Positions 12,515 to 25,734 of a stretch of 64,000 bases of DNA are shown one piece after another. The stretch is taken from contig OY848919.1 in the NCBI GenBank assembly GCA_963693285.1, positions 5,610,136 to 5,674,135 on the forward strand. The letters are read 5' to 3'. How positions within the stretch are numbered: position 1 is the first letter of the stretch; every line of letters begins with the position of its first letter. The position numbers and the translations under genes were made by a program. The DNA is from Xestospongia muta (taxonomy: Eukaryota; Porifera; Demospongiae; Haplosclerida; Petrosiidae). The notes beneath the pieces are model-generated. The model was not told the DNA's origin and made no database searches. It worked only from the letters and a program-made list of their open reading frames with translations.

Positions 12515-13467
12515 AATGGACCCCAGTTATCAAACTGGTATATATACTTCAAAGAATAAGACTTGTGAAACACACGACTCATTGTGTTTACATCATTGTG
12601 TAGGTCCACTGTGTGGTAGTTGTAGTAGGTTTAAAGAAGACTAAAAACTAGTGTGGTGTTTGGTTCTACAGAATGCAGACAATGTAGTAAAAGGTAGTTG
12701 TGGACAATAGTCCTCTATGCAGTAGCTGATCTTATTTTCATTTTCCTTTTATTTGCTCTCAGACTTACATTAACAACTGGTACATTCAATGGAATTATAT
12801 TCTATGCTCAGGCTGCTAATGTGGGGATACTAGATATGTTGAGTATTTACGATGGGAACAATGGAGTTGTGAAAAATATCTTAATTGTTTTACTTCGTTT
12901 CTAAATCTTGGACTTAGATTTCCTCTCTATGTTTTTACAATGGAATAGAGTGAGTTATTGAAAGCTGGTCTCATTTTAGTGTTCTCACTTTATTTACTAA
13001 CAATAGTTGTTTTTCTCTAAGGCTTTCCAATAGAATAGCTGACTCCTCAGTTCAAGTACTAGTTACTGTTGTATACCTCTCCTTTGGACAACTATTAGGT
13101 GCAATTATCAATACCTTTACACCAGCTAAAGTCTTTACTTCAGAGCAGACATATCATGTATGGTATTGGGATGGGTTTGTTGAATATGGTAGTAAAGGAC
13201 ATATTGCTCTCATGATAATAACGTCATTGGTAGTATTACCTCTCCTCTTACCGTACATTCTCCTTCTCCTTTTTGCTAAATCTCTCAGACATTGGACATG
13301 TGCCAACGAATACACAAGACCAATACTTGAAGCTATCCATGCTCCATATAAAAATGATAAGCAGTATTGGTTTGTAGCTCGCCTCTTACTTCTTATTATG
13401 ATGTATCTACTGTACAGTATTGAACCTTATCAACATACCATTTATATTGCCATTGCCTCAATATTAG
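12515..13467 (+). pseudogene. Type-2 receptor fragment (Cys-rich to mid-TM region)
   Basis: Reading begins near QTGIYTSKNKTCETHDSLCL and continues through GPLCGSC, FGSTECRQCS, then TGTFNGIIFYAQAANVGILD (12776-12835) and on to HWTCANEYTRPILEAIHAPYK and YIAIASIL. All match the type-2 copy at 19832-23604. Frameshifts and stops (TAG at about 12696, others near 12900 and 12950) split the frame. It ends abruptly at 13467, where type-1 ectodomain sequence begins. The extracellular half is missing. Confidence 0.8.
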
Positions 13468-16400
13468 CATGTCTAATTCATCATATAGTCCTGAAATACA
13501 CCAAACTAACAAGCAGAGTATTGGAAGTGGCTTTCTTCTTCATTACATGGATATTAACAATGCTTTTCAAGAAACGAGCAATGTTGAACAGATATCTGAT
13601 ATGCGTATTAGTGATGCTGCATTCTTTTATAACTATGATCTCAACACTCATTCTTGCATTACTAATACCTACCATAACAAATATTCATCATCTTCTGGTG
13701 GTTTCAATCCTATAGTCAATGCAGCTGGACTAACAATACTTTACACACAACAGAATACTAGTGGTCAGGTGTCAGTTTATATAACTGAGTCACATTTGTT
13801 TATAATAGTGGTAGTTTTGCAGGTGGTATGTTTATTTTACAATATCACACTATTGCTGTCACTAACACGTCAATTACCAATACAGTATTCAGTCATAACA
13901 TTAACTTTGAACCCTGTCATGGAGCAGCTGTTGTGTTTTATTGGTATTCATTACCTGAATCTAAATATGAAAGATTAACACCACTTTATTTTTATAACAC
14001 ATCATTTTTAAGACACGAAGGTATTGACAACTACCCAAAAATCAGTTTGGACTATGGAGCTGTCTATATTGGTATTGTCAATCCTGGACTTGTTCATCTT
14101 CATATTCATTTTACAAGATGTACATTTTCAGAAAATGTTGTTGCCAATACAGGAGCTTGTCTATACGCCACAGTCTATCAGTTTGATGACAATACAAGTG
14201 ATGTTTCCATTACATTGGACAGTACTAATGCGACAAAGAATTCTCAATATATTAGAATCGCATTTGTATCATCAGCAGGTATTTTTTATTTCCAAAGAAT
14301 TGCTAAAGTTTACATCACTGGGACATCTATCTTCAGTAACAATTATGGATCAGTTATAAGTTCTAAAGGCTCAAATGTTTATCTATCTGGTAATTTAACT
14401 TTTAATAATAATTATGCCACCAATGGTCCTGCAGTTCTTCTCGTAGGCAGCTGTCAATTACATTTTATGAGCGAAGTTATAGCCAAGTTTACTAATAATT
14501 GGGCTGAGTTAATGGGAGGAGCTATACATGCGAGAGGAGACGGAAAGTGCGCCATACAAATTGACTCAAATGTTGAACATGTAATGTTCTCAGACAATGA
14601 AGCAAGAAGAGCTGGAATATCAATATATGCAGAGTCTATATTCTTATGTTATATCAACAACTCAGACTTTTCTAAATCTCCTAATGAAACAATGGAATAT
14701 TATTATCAACACTTCAATTTTATCAAAACGAAATCAAAATCTTCTTTGCATCAGATTTCAACTATTCCACAAACACTAACAGAAGGTAGTGATATACAAC
14801 CACCTCTACAAATATATCCAGGACAGGAAATTTATTACTGTATTTCAGCTAGAGATGCTCTTGGTAGAAATGTTTATTCTACCATAGCAATTGATATTAT
14901 TGTTAGAAAATATTCAAAGCATACTATTCCTAAAGCAAGAAAACTTTGGTTGTCTTTTGATGATCAAGAACAACTGATACAAGAAGGAAAAAATTGCACA
15001 ACCATTAACATGACTGTTCATAGAAATGATCAATCCAATATTATAATTAATGAATGATTGTATTTTCTCTGTCCACACAACCAGCAATTTTAACAAAAAG
15101 TGTCGAAATAGATCCATGTCCACTGGGATTTGATTTAAATAAGACAATAGGAGTCTGTGAACTTTCATCTTCATTTGATAACTTCAGAAAACATCATCAC
15201 CTTACAGTCCCCATTATTGGTAATGTGAGTAGTCAGACAATAACAAGACTTTTCACATTTCTCTCTTGGGCAGGAACAATAGAATATGAGAACAAAACAA
15301 AGACACAATTTGGTGTATCTTTAGCTTGTCCAATTGGATATTGTAATAGCAATCACACACTACCTTACTTTTACAGTGGTGACTTATCATCTAATCAAAG
15401 CTTTAAATTGTCAGATGGTATCACTGACTATCATCCACCATTGTGTTTATATCAACGTGAAGGAACATTATGTGGTAGATGTAGTGAGGGATTAAGTGTG
15501 GTATTTGGGTCTACAGAATGTCAACATTGTAGCAATGCTTGGATAACATCAGTAAGTATTTATCTAGTCACTGGCCCACTTCTTATTTACCTGTTATATG
15601 CTCTTAAACTTACATTAACAAATGGTACACTGAATGGAATTATTTTCTATGCTCAGGCTGCTAATTGTGGTTTGCTTGACATGTTAAGATATCACTACTT
15701 TAAATCTTCACTTGATGGATTGTCAAGATTTGCAATATTTATTATCCATGTTTTAAATCTTGAGACAGGCCTTCCTATATGTTTTTACAATGGAATGACA
15801 GAGTTATGGAAAGCTTTCTTTACCTTTATGATTCCACTTTATCTTCTGACAATAGTCATTGTCCTGATTATCCTCAGTCGTTTTTCGCCAAAGCTTTCCA
15901 ATAGAATAGCTCATTCCTCAGTTCAAGTACTGGTTACTGTTGTACACCTCTCATTCTCAAAACTACTCCTTCAATTAATCAATGTAATGACATCTGCTGT
16001 GGTATACACACCTAATGATGTAAATTATGTTTGGTATTTAGATGGTACTGTCAAGTATGGAGGATACTCCCATCGTATACTAATGATAGTGACTCTGATA
16101 ATAGTTCTTGGTCTACTGTTACCATATATACTTCTACTTCTCTTTGCTAAACCACTTAGACCACTAGCATGTACCAATAAATACTTACGACCTCTTCTAG
16201 AAGCTATCCATGCTCCTTATAAAGAAGGTAAACAATATTGGTTTACATTACGTCTTTTGTTACTATGTGCTATGTATGGTGTATATGCGAAATATAGAGC
16301 TACTGATCTTTATTCTTTTTTAGTCACAACAAATCTAATGTTGGTAATTTTCCTTGTCATTCAAGCATATATCAAACCATTTAGAAGTAAATTAATCAAT

Positions 16401-16759
16401 CTTCTTGATAGTGGTTTGGTGATGAATATAACACTTATTTACCTCACTTATTGGTATTTTTTTCAGAAGAAGGATCCTTTAATGATAAAAAAATCAGTTT
16501 TTCTTCTGTGTTTCTGACGTTTGTGACATTAGTGATGGTCATTGTATATCATGTACTCTGGGTTTGCCAAAAGGTTAACATTGTAAAAAGATGGCTTGAA
16601 AGAAAATATGAGAAACTTCATCTGTGGTACATGAAAGTCTTATCATTATTTACTCATAAAACAACTAACAGACAACCACTATTTACAGATGCCAATGACT
16701 CATTTTATGGTTCATGCTCAGAGTTTAGAGAACCTATCCTAGGACACTGCAGTAATTGA
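13468..16759 (+). pseudogene. Type-1 receptor copy C, 5'-truncated, three frameshifts
   Basis: It starts inside the ectodomain at MSNSSYSPEIHQTNKQ, lacking the signal peptide and about 190 N-terminal residues. Frameshifts compared with the intact copy occur near 13795 (one T lost before TTGTTTATAATA), at about 15050 (one G lost, AATTAATGAATG) and at about 16488-16500 (A-run). The pieces 13469-13797, 13828-15057, 15054-16517 and 16451-16759 together cover ectodomain, Cys-rich region, all membrane segments and the tail DANDSFYGSCSEFREPIL. No promoter or ATG of its own remains, because the upstream sequence is a type-2 fragment. Confidence 0.88.
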
Positions 16760-17360
16760 CTAAAGGAGTTTAAGTGTGTATATAATTAACAAGTTCCTTT
16801 TGTGTGTACCTATATATGTACATTTGGTTTGTTTTGATTGTATGTATCATAATTATATATAAAAATCAGTCATATTTTTGTATATATAAAACTTGGAAAG
16901 AAAATTACCCTTTAAAAAATAACAACAGTTCACTAATAAAAGGTTCTGAAATTGACCTTGCCACAACCTAATGATCTAACAGTTATAGGGTTTTGCTTCT
17001 AATCAAACTATGTATGTATAATGTATGTAATGATATGGTATTATGTTGTATATCTAATTAATGCCATATCATAATGCATAATGATAACATTTTATCATAT
17101 GTGATTAAAATATCTTACAAAATAGTTAGTTATGTCCATTACAACTATAGAATAAACTAGTCCTATGCTTTACAGAATATGTTACATCTGATTATTGTAT
17201 GCTGTGTTATGAATTGTTATATTTTATTGACAATCCATTAACTCACATGATGACAGAGTAGTCTCACTTGTACATTGTTGTTCATTGAACTAATCCCTAC
17301 TCCAAAATTAATTATATATATATGGACTCCAGTTCTATTAGATTTATAAACTTCAATTAA
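16760..17360 (+). repeat. Conserved 3' flank of type-1 copies
   Basis: Aligned by eye with 3793-4360 and 30260-30880, including GACCTTGCCACAACCTAATG and ATGCATAATGATAACAT. It confirms that the duplicated unit extends about 0.6 kb past the stop codon. Confidence 0.7.
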
Positions 17361-17900
17361 ATTCCATTCCAATCCTCTATTTGCTCCCCACTCAATCTGC
17401 TAACACTTCAACCTCTTTTCTTCACGCAAGTTTTGGCTGGACACCATCTAGCTGACTTTAATCATGGCAACTCTCTCCTTAACTCTATTAATTGGAAAAA
17501 ATACTCCCTTTGTCCAACTGTAATGTTTAATGGCTCGTTTTCAAAGAGCTTTCCTTTGGATCATGCATGAATCTTATTATTCTCTGTCTACTCATCAAAC
17601 AACCCTTCTCTTTTATGGATCAATCATTCCTATTGTAAACAAGTCAAAACCCCCTCTTCACTGCTGCTAAAAAAGTAGTTCTCCTTCTCTGTAGGCTAAA
17701 TATCATTCCTTTTTTAATGAGACTATTGCTTAACTTTTTCTCACTCAATTCACTTTCCCATCCTAATAGTCTTTCTGGTCTGCTGTCAAACACATTCATT
17801 CTAAACCTGTGTCCATCTCCTCTTTTTTTCATAATGGTTCTTCAGTTACTAAGCCTTTTTCTAAAGCAGATGTTCTAAACCAATAATAATCTTATATGAT
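17361..17900. repeat. Dispersed repeat shared with 30830-31250
   Basis: A pyrimidine-rich stretch with GCTGACTTTAATCATGGCAA, GTCTACTCATCAA and CTAAATATCATTCCT is repeated downstream of the intact type-1 gene at 30830-31250. No open frame survives. It could be part of the duplicated segment or an old retroelement remnant; I cannot assign a class. Bases 17900-18300 hold nothing I recognise. Confidence 0.5.
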
Positions 17901-18309
17901 TATATATATCAACTGGGTACATTTACATGTGTAGTTTATGTCAATTATGAATCAGTATATTCTGCTATTTGTTGTTTATCCATGCACTATTTAGGGTTGG
18001 CATGATATATTATAATATAATTGAGTGGTATGTTTTTCTAAACGTTAATAAAGTAATTCCCAAGAATCTAGCAATAAATGATTTAGGAAAGGCTAAAACA
18101 TTAGCTATTTCAATGATGAAAAACCTTAGTCAATTTCAGAGCTGATAAGATTTATGGATATGACAAATCAGAGCTCTTTCACCCCTTACTTGTGGTGCTA
18201 AGTACTTAATCAGCTTGGTTGCAGGGATCTCATCAAGAGGAATCATTACAACCAAATAATCTGGCTCTTTATAACCTCAATATTAACACTAAGATCTGTT
18301 CAGATGAAT

Positions 18310-18885
18310 GGCTTATGTAAACTTTCATCTTTATTAAATAACTGTATTAGAAAACATGACACATTCACTCAACCAATATAAATAATCAGATTATCAAAAG
18401 ATCAGTAATGACAAAATTTAGGACAGGAATAATTAAACAAACCAAAAAAAGAATTTTGTGTGTTAATAAGTTGTACTGTTGTATTCTGTATAAGACATTG
18501 GATAGTGGTGACTTACTGTCAAATGGTATCACTCATTGACTATTATTGGGATACAGCAAAATCACTTGTAGTATTATTCTTACTTTTACAAGCCTACTTT
18601 AAACCATTCAAGAATGCACTAGTCAATAGTTTAGATTGTTCAATGATGTTTAACTTGATCTTTTGTGTACTACAACATGTATTTTCTTATTAATTATCAA
18701 GAGGCAACAATTGCAGTAATAACCACTATCTCAGTCAGCATTACCTTTTTAGCTTATGTGTTGTTCCTTTTCTACCATGTTCTCTGTATTAAAGGCATAT
18801 TTGTTGTTTGCAACAAGTTCCATTTTCATAATGACATTAAACAGCATAATTATGTGTTGGTGAGCAAAGCTCTTATGATTTAAGA
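18310..18885 (+). pseudogene. Divergent receptor remnant (internal deletion)
   Basis: The first part (about 18310-18480) matches 33890-34070, including the CKLSSSFNN-like segment and the CATGACACATTCA run. The sequence then jumps to late membrane segments: LLLQAYFKPFKNALVNSLDC and MMFNLIF, followed after a frame change by FLINYQEATI and VLFLFYHVLCIKGIF. Nearly all of the middle TM region is deleted. It is a decayed fourth variety of the family. Confidence 0.65.
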
Positions 18886-18984
18886 AACTTGTTGAGAAAC
18901 AACTGGTAATATGAGATATTTTGTGAATTTTAATTGTCAACATTAAAGTCATCAGATTTCAATTTTCAAAATTGATTAGTTTAA

Positions 18985-19380
18985 ATTTGTTAACTCTTTT
19001 CTAGTGACAAATCTCTACATTTCCAGCCATACTTTAGTCATTTAATGATGTTTTACATATTGACAGATCATGATACATTTAATTACCGAACAGTATTATG
19101 CTTTCACATCTTAAGTTTTTATTGACTTTATTTTCTTGGTTAATAACCTTTACTACCTTGTATTGCAGTCATGTGATTATTTTAGACAGTCATGTGACAA
19201 TGTTTCTGTTAATAAACATGTGCGTTATTTATACCTATTACAGAGTAGTTTTAAAGATATACACATAATCAACATCACTCATCATATTATTCTTAGTTTA
19301 CAAACCCATTTTATATCATTTAAGATTACAAGAAGTCACTTATTAAAACAATCATACTATAGGATATTATTTTGTCTAAT
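18985..19380. repeat. Block duplicated at 36000-36327
   Basis: AGTGACAAATCTCTACATTT, ATTGACAGATCATGATACAT and AGTTTTAAAGATATA recur in the same order at 36000-36327. At 36328 that copy is interrupted by a mobile element, while this copy continues, so it serves as the unoccupied reference site. Bases 19380-19590 hold nothing recognised. Confidence 0.7.
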
Positions 19381-19589
19381 ATACAAAATGTATATCTTCA
19401 ATGACATACCATACAATACATATAGCACAATTGTTTATGATGAGTGTATGTTTTTAACAGACTAACATTCAAATTAAACATTCTTTCATAAAGTAGATAT
19501 AGTTGTGTACTTAATTTAATTTTTAGTTTCATTGATGAAGTGAATAAACACATAGCCATCTCTGACATAGTTGAGTGTAGATCTAGAGC

Positions 19590-19831
19590 CCAAACAATCA
19601 ATTGTCAGGACACTTCAAAAATGTGTTACTATTCATCTCATGTTTTGGTTGAATAATGATTTCACTCTTAAAACATCCAATAAATGAAAGTATTATTATC
19701 TTAAGTAGTTGATATAATTTAAATATACTTTCAATGTTGTTTATAAGACAAGTCACCAACTATTTTCAAAATAGATATTGGATGGTATATAAGCAAATAT
19801 ATCTGGTTAATCTAAGTATTCTGTATTGAAA
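19590..19831 (+). promoter_or_regulatory. Upstream region of the type-2 gene with TATA-like element
   Basis: About 240 bases before the type-2 ATG are repeated at 38010-38253 before a truncated type-2 copy. A TATATAAG run lies at 19786-19793, 39 bases before the ATG. In the other copy the run is altered (TATATTGG), consistent with decay there. Promoter role is inferred from position and conservation. Confidence 0.5.
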
Positions 19832-22800
19832 ATGGCTCTACAGACCACTACTTTGATGTTGTCTTTTCTTTCTCTATTACTCCTCAGTAGTTATTGTAAT
19901 GGAGAGAGCAATAATACATATCATGTTAACTCATCTTCAGATTTAGAGCAGTACCTGTGTAACACAACATGGTCCTCTCAATACCTTGTGTTCTTGTTAA
20001 ACAGTTCTATCAACTTCACCATTTCATCTGGTAAATTTTGTCGAGTTTCTTATGAGACTGGTAGAATTAAAATACACAGTGATTCTTACACAGAGTCTGC
20101 TATTATAACATGTACTAATAATGATAAACAGGATGACATTCAACAACCTAGAAGAGGTCTAATTTTCTTCAATACTACAGTGATTCTACAGCAATTGGTA
20201 TTCAAGAATTGTGGTACATATCTTACTACCATTCATGATACTGTGATGACTGACTACTTCAATAGTTCATCTCTGTATTACACTTCATCTCATGCTGCTG
20301 CCTTAGTCTTTGTTCATTGTCAGGTCAATATAACTCAAGTTAACATATACAATTCATATGGGTTTGCTATGATTGGTATAAATCTGAATGATTCTAGTAT
20401 CAGTGAAGTTAATATATCTTATTCAACTCTTAGTACTAACCTATATCGTCATAATGAAGACAAAAGAAGGACAATTGGTTGTGGTGCTCTTCTGCATTTT
20501 GTTGATCATCAACTAATGATGTATCCTACATATGTTACTGTCAACTATGCACATTTTAAAAATAACTTTGATTTGCATGAAGGCTATCCCTATACGACTG
20601 AGTTCTCTAATAATTACTTGAATATTGTTAATGCTGCTGGTCTGACTGTACTCTATACTCAAAAAACATATTTTGCCAGTGTTACTATTAACAATACAGA
20701 ATTTACATCTAATGTGGGAAGTTATAATTACCAGGTGGTCTGCTTGTTCTTCATTACAACAGTTCTCTTAATACAAGCACAATTGTTGATAACTCTCTAT
20801 TTTCTGACAATGCTAATGGACTTAATTCATTTTTACATGGAGCAGCTCTTGCTTTATATTGGATTAAAGTAACAGAGTTATCTATGACTCAACCCCAATT
20901 AGTGTTAATTCAAAATACAAAGTTTATCAATCACATTGGTCATGGCCGTAATTATTTACCTACTGGTGTCATATATGTTAGTGTCACTGAACTAGACAAG
21001 ATTGTTAATATACAAATTTATTTTAAAAAATGCAGCTTTGAAAATAACTTAGTACAACAGACTGGAGCTTGTCTTTTTATGTCTGTCTATGATAATGTTA
21101 AGAAGTTTGGAAAAATCTCAATTGTTCTTGAAGAAATTTATGCAAGGAATAACTCTCAAAAATTAACTTTTTACCAGGATTCAACTGCAGGAATCTTCTC
21201 TTTTAGCAACGTAGCAAATATATCTATTACTGGAACATCAACCTTCACTAATAACTATGGATCTGTGATTGATGCTTTCAACTCCAATGTTTATCTCTCT
21301 AAGTATGCCAATGTGACTTTTAGCTATTAAATTACTAGGTAATGGATATCTTTATTTTATTGGAGGAGCTATAGTTAACTTTACTAATAATCGAGCTCAG
21401 GAAATTGGTGGAGCAATATATGCAAGTTCTGGTATGAAAAATAGCTTATTACTAAAAGAACAATGTGTGATACAATTAATTAATATCACAAAACAAAAGA
21501 GTATTTCGTTTACGGGAAATGTAGCTGTCCGTGCTGGTAATTCAATATATGCTTATCCACTCTTTTCATGTCTAGTCAGGCACAAACTTTATAATAATAC
21601 AGAATTACTAGATTTTTACGAAAACCACTTTCATTTCATTGATAACAAGGAAGTATTTGAACTGCATATTATATCAACTTCAGCTTCAAAATTAACTTTG
21701 TGTTATCCTAATGGTACACACAGTAATTCTATCAATTTTTTTAACACCTATCCAGGTCAGAAGATCAAGATCTACATGGCATCTATTGATGCTCTAAACA
21801 GAAATGTCTATTCATCTGTAGCAGTTAATCTTGATAAAGAAAATGAACTAAATCAGTACATAAAAGAACAAGTAATAATTGAAGGTGATAAATGCACTTC
21901 ATTTGGACTTAGACTATATGTCATAGAAAATATTGAAAGAAAGTTAGTATTTTCTCTACCTAGTTTTTCAGCTGCTCTAGTTGTCAACGTTATAGTACAA
22001 CTTTACCCTTTAGGTTTTATTTGGCACAATGAAAAACACCAATGTGTGTGCTCACCAGCTTTTTATAACAAAGATTTTTATTTGGTTTCTGGTTATAAGG
22101 CTGATTGTGACATCAATTATCTGTCAATAGTAAGACCCAATTTGTATGTCAATACCTGGGCTGGTAATATGAATATGTCCACACACTTTGGTGTCTCAAT
22201 TCAATGTCCTCTTGGTTATTGTAATGGTAATGGATCCTTTTTTGCAGTAATCAAACTGGTATATATATTTCAAAGAATAATACTTGTGAAACTCATGACT
22301 CACTGTGTTTACATCATCGATGTAGGTCCATTGTGTGGTAGTTGTAATAGGCTTAAAGAAGGCCAAAAACTAAGTGTGATATTTGGTTCTACAGAATGTA
22401 GACAATGTAGTAACTGGTGGTTATGGACACTAGTCCTCTATGCAGTAGCTGGTCCTCTTCTCATTTACCTGTTATTTGCTCTCAGACTTACATTAACAAC
22501 TGGTACATTCAATGGAATTATATTCTATGCTCAAGCTGCTAATGTGGGAATACTAGAAATGTTGACTATTTACAATGGGAACAATAGAGTTTTGAAAAAT
22601 ATCTTAATTGTTTTACTTTCATTTCTAAACCTTGGACTTGGATTTCCTCTATGTTTTTACAATAGAATGACAAGTTATTGAAAGCTGGCCTCAATTTACT
22701 GTTTCCACTTTATTTAGTGACAATAGTTGTTGTTCTCATTATTTTCAGCCGTATTTCTCTAAGGCTTTCCAATAGAATAGCTTACTCATCAGTTCAAGTA

Positions 22801-23604
22801 CTAGTTACCGTTGTACACCTCTCCTTTGGATGACTATTAGGTGCAATTATCAATACCTTTACACCAGCTAAAGTCTTTACTTCAGAGCAGACATATCATG
22901 TATGGTATTGGGATGGGTCTGTTGAATATGGTAGTAAAGGACATATTACTCTCATGATAATCACATCATTGGTAGTATTACCTCTCCTCTTACCCTTTGT
23001 TCTCCTTCTCCTTTTTGGTAAATCTCTCAGACATTGGACATGTGCCAATGAATACACAAGACCAATACTTGAAGCTATCCATGCTCCATATAAGAATGAT
23101 AAGCAGTACTGGTTTGTAGCTCGCCTCTTACTTCTTATTATGATGTATCTACTGTACAGTATTGAACCTTATCAACACACCATTTATATTGCCATTGCCT
23201 CAATATTGGTCTTCTTCATATTTGGTCAAGCTATGTTTAGACCTTATAAGATTAAATTTATTAACTTGTTAGATTGTTGGCTCCTTTTTAATCTTGTCTA
23301 TATATATTATACAATGCAGCATTTAGAAATAACAGTTTATAGTATAATAGCTATTTTCCTTTTCTTCATGACCTTTTTTGTTGTACTGGTTTATCATTTG
23401 CTGTTTATTACAGGACAACTAAAGAAAATAGAAAGTAAAGTCAATGACATTTGTACAAAAATCTATCAATATTTGTCACATTTTAATCATAACTATCACT
23501 ATTGTGGTAACCAAAGATCTCATCGTTTATCATTACAAGATGCTAATGATTCCTTTTATAACTCATGTGATAACTTCAGAGAACCAATGTTGGGCTCAAA
23601 CTAA
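19832..23604 (+). pseudogene. Type-2 beta-helix/multi-TM receptor copy D, several lesions
   Basis: The ATG at 19832 starts a signal peptide (MALQTTTLMLSFLSLLLL). The ectodomain has the family N-terminus SSSDLEQYLCNTTWSSQYLV but diverges strongly from type 1 after about 70 residues. Frame breaks are seen at about 20730-20738, near 21328, 22235-22245 (offset by a second indel near 22318) and about 22670. A TGA in GGATGACTA (about 22830) stands where copy B reads CGA. The pieces 19832-20735, 20736-21330, 21434-22681 and 22954-23604 cover the whole architecture. The membrane region carries the type-2 signature GTFNGIIFYAQAANVGILEM and FLNLGLGFPLCFYN, and the tail ends DANDSFYNSC...REPMLGSN. Ectodomain divergence with a conserved membrane core suggests different ligands. 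Confidence 0.85.
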
Positions 23605-23960
23605 AATACACAAAATATTTTTAATATTTAATGACCAGTGCCTTGCACTCTGGTTAATGTTGCTTATAATTTTTTTGTTATTGTAATTATTAATATTGTT
23701 GTGTGTTAATCATATAATAAATCAAATTTGGTTGTCTTATAATCTTTTACTGTTATTGACTTTAATTTTTATAAGTTGTTTAGTCATATAATATACTAAT
23801 ATTAGTGTCATCATGGGAATCTGATAACTACATCAAATTGTTAATACAATATTAATGTTGAGTAAGTGACTATACATTATCCAATTATGTATATCATTTG
23901 CTATTTATTAAGATTTATTTTTTATTGAGAGTCCGTAAAGAAGCATGTAGAATTAACTTT
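23605..23960. other. Intergenic, nothing recognised
   Basis: AT-rich 3' flank of the type-2 copy with no supported feature. Confidence 0.5.
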
Positions 23961-23964
23961 TTCA

Positions 23965-24700
23965 TCATAATGAATGTAGAACTTGGCTATCCTCTGTGCT
24001 TTTAGAGTTGTAGAAACTGGTCTCATTTTACTATTTCAACTCTATCTCTTGACAATAGTTGTTGTTCACATGATACTCAGTTGTTATTATGTCAGATGTT
24101 CCAATATAATACCTCACTTATCAGTCCAAGAACTTGTTGCTATCATATTTATCTTCTTTTCAAAATTGGTGCTAGCTGTTATTAATCTCTTTACAAAAGC
24201 TCACATTCACACTGCAAAAACAACCTCCAATGTTTAATATTGGGATGGACCAGTAAAACATGGTGTTGGTTCATATCTCATTTTAATGATCATCACATTA
24301 CTATTCAATTGTTATCTCTCTCTTACAACACTTTGTTCTTTGCTCATCTTTGCTGGACCAATACAGTGTACAAGAGTAAATGAATATGTCTGACCTCTAC
24401 AAGAAGAAAAGAAGTACTGATTTGTAGCTTAATTTTATGTTAGTGAGTACATGTATTTTTTATACATACTACAAGCAGTAAATTATTTTATAACATATAT
24501 GATAGCAACACTAATAATGACATTATTCTTACTTTTACAAGTTTATACTTTAAACTATTCAAGAACAGACTAGTCAGTATACTGGATTACTCAATGATCA
24601 TTAACTTGATCTTTATGCTTATGACAAGATGGTTTTCTTGATAATTGTCAAGATGCAATAATTGAAATAATAATATTCACCTCTGATATCATTACAATTT
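23965..24700 (+). pseudogene. Type-3 family fragment, membrane region
   Basis: It begins at MNVELGYPLCF, the loop that in other copies reads LNLETGLPRCFYN. A stop follows, then FQLYLLTIVVVHMILS and QELVAIIFIFFSKLVLAVI, then scattered pieces of the later segments up to the LDYSMI-NLIF region near 24590. Many stops are present. The same fragment occurs at 59255-59800, and parts at 11770-12090 and 6420-6620. No intact type-3 gene is in the window. Confidence 0.7.
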
Positions 24701-25023
24701 TTTAAAAACTTTTTTTGCAATGTTTTTGGGGTTTTATAAAAGAAGATTTCTATAATACAAGCATTCTTCATTTTATTTACTATAATTATAAAAAAGGTCA
24801 GTTGTTGATGGGCAACAATGTTCTCAAATGCAGTGATTCTCTCTATGGTTTAGGTCAAATTACAGAGTTATTTGATAATTCTCTTTCTTAAGGTAACAAG
24901 AGGCAAAGAATTAATTTTCATAAATATTAAAATTATATTTTTAGATTATTTACTTGTTTATTTCATCATGTATATTTTGTAACTAGTATTGTAGATGTCA
25001 AGGGAGTTATATTAAATATAATA

Positions 25024-25274
25024 TGTGACCTGATTTGCAATAAGGGATCACTTCTGGGAAAACATTTATAACATGATGTATGAAAAGGACAAACATTAAA
25101 ACATCCCAAAAACTGTTTTATCTACACACAGCTGCTATATATTCACAACTGTTCATAGTAACTGCATGTATGCATACAAAACTGTTTTTAAAGTGTTTTA
25201 ACAGTTGTCTTTTTTCATAGATCTTGACACAAATGCTTTGACAGAAGTGGTCCCTTATTGCAAATTAGGTCACA
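25024..25274. mobile_element. 251-bp MITE with 33-bp terminal inverted repeats and TA target duplication
   Basis: The left end TGTGACCTGATTTGCAATAA and the reverse complement of the right end agree at about 31 of 33 positions, reaching CACTTCTG. The element is flanked by TA on both sides. The paralogous flank at about 6850-6870 (AAATATATGTTTTG) lacks the insert and gives the pre-insertion site with a single TA. Length, TIRs and TA duplication fit a Tc1/mariner-type non-autonomous element. It has no coding capacity. Confidence 0.88.
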
Positions 25275-25734
25275 TATGTTTTGCATTGGTAGACAATACT
25301 GTTTTGAGTGTTACAGCTTTCATTTTTATAATGACAATGGACATCGTATGAATTTATTGTCCAGTAGAAATTGTTAGAAGCAATAGTGATTTATACAAAC
25401 ATTGATAATATTGACTAAAATAACTTTTAGTATTATAGGAAGATTTTGTGAATTTCCTAATTTGCTTAAGTCACCATATTTATGACTTCAGCAATGAGAT
25501 ACTCCCTATAAGATATTAATATATAATATATTATATTATATATATTAATAGATCTTTGTGATATTGTCACCTGGATAGCATAATACATATAATAAAAAGT
25601 ACTAATGTGTGAGTTTAATGGATTTAGTGTTCATATATAGTGTTTGGCTTTGGTTTATGTAGCAAAAATAAATGAAAGAACTGTTGTAAGACAGCAAGAT
25701 TTGTGAACATCCTAATTTCTCCAAGTCACTATAT

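Noticed and set aside
13212..13715. A 167-codon open frame that looks like a novel membrane protein
   Set aside because: The first half is the type-2 membrane region. The second half is type-1 ectodomain DNA read out of frame past the junction at 13467.
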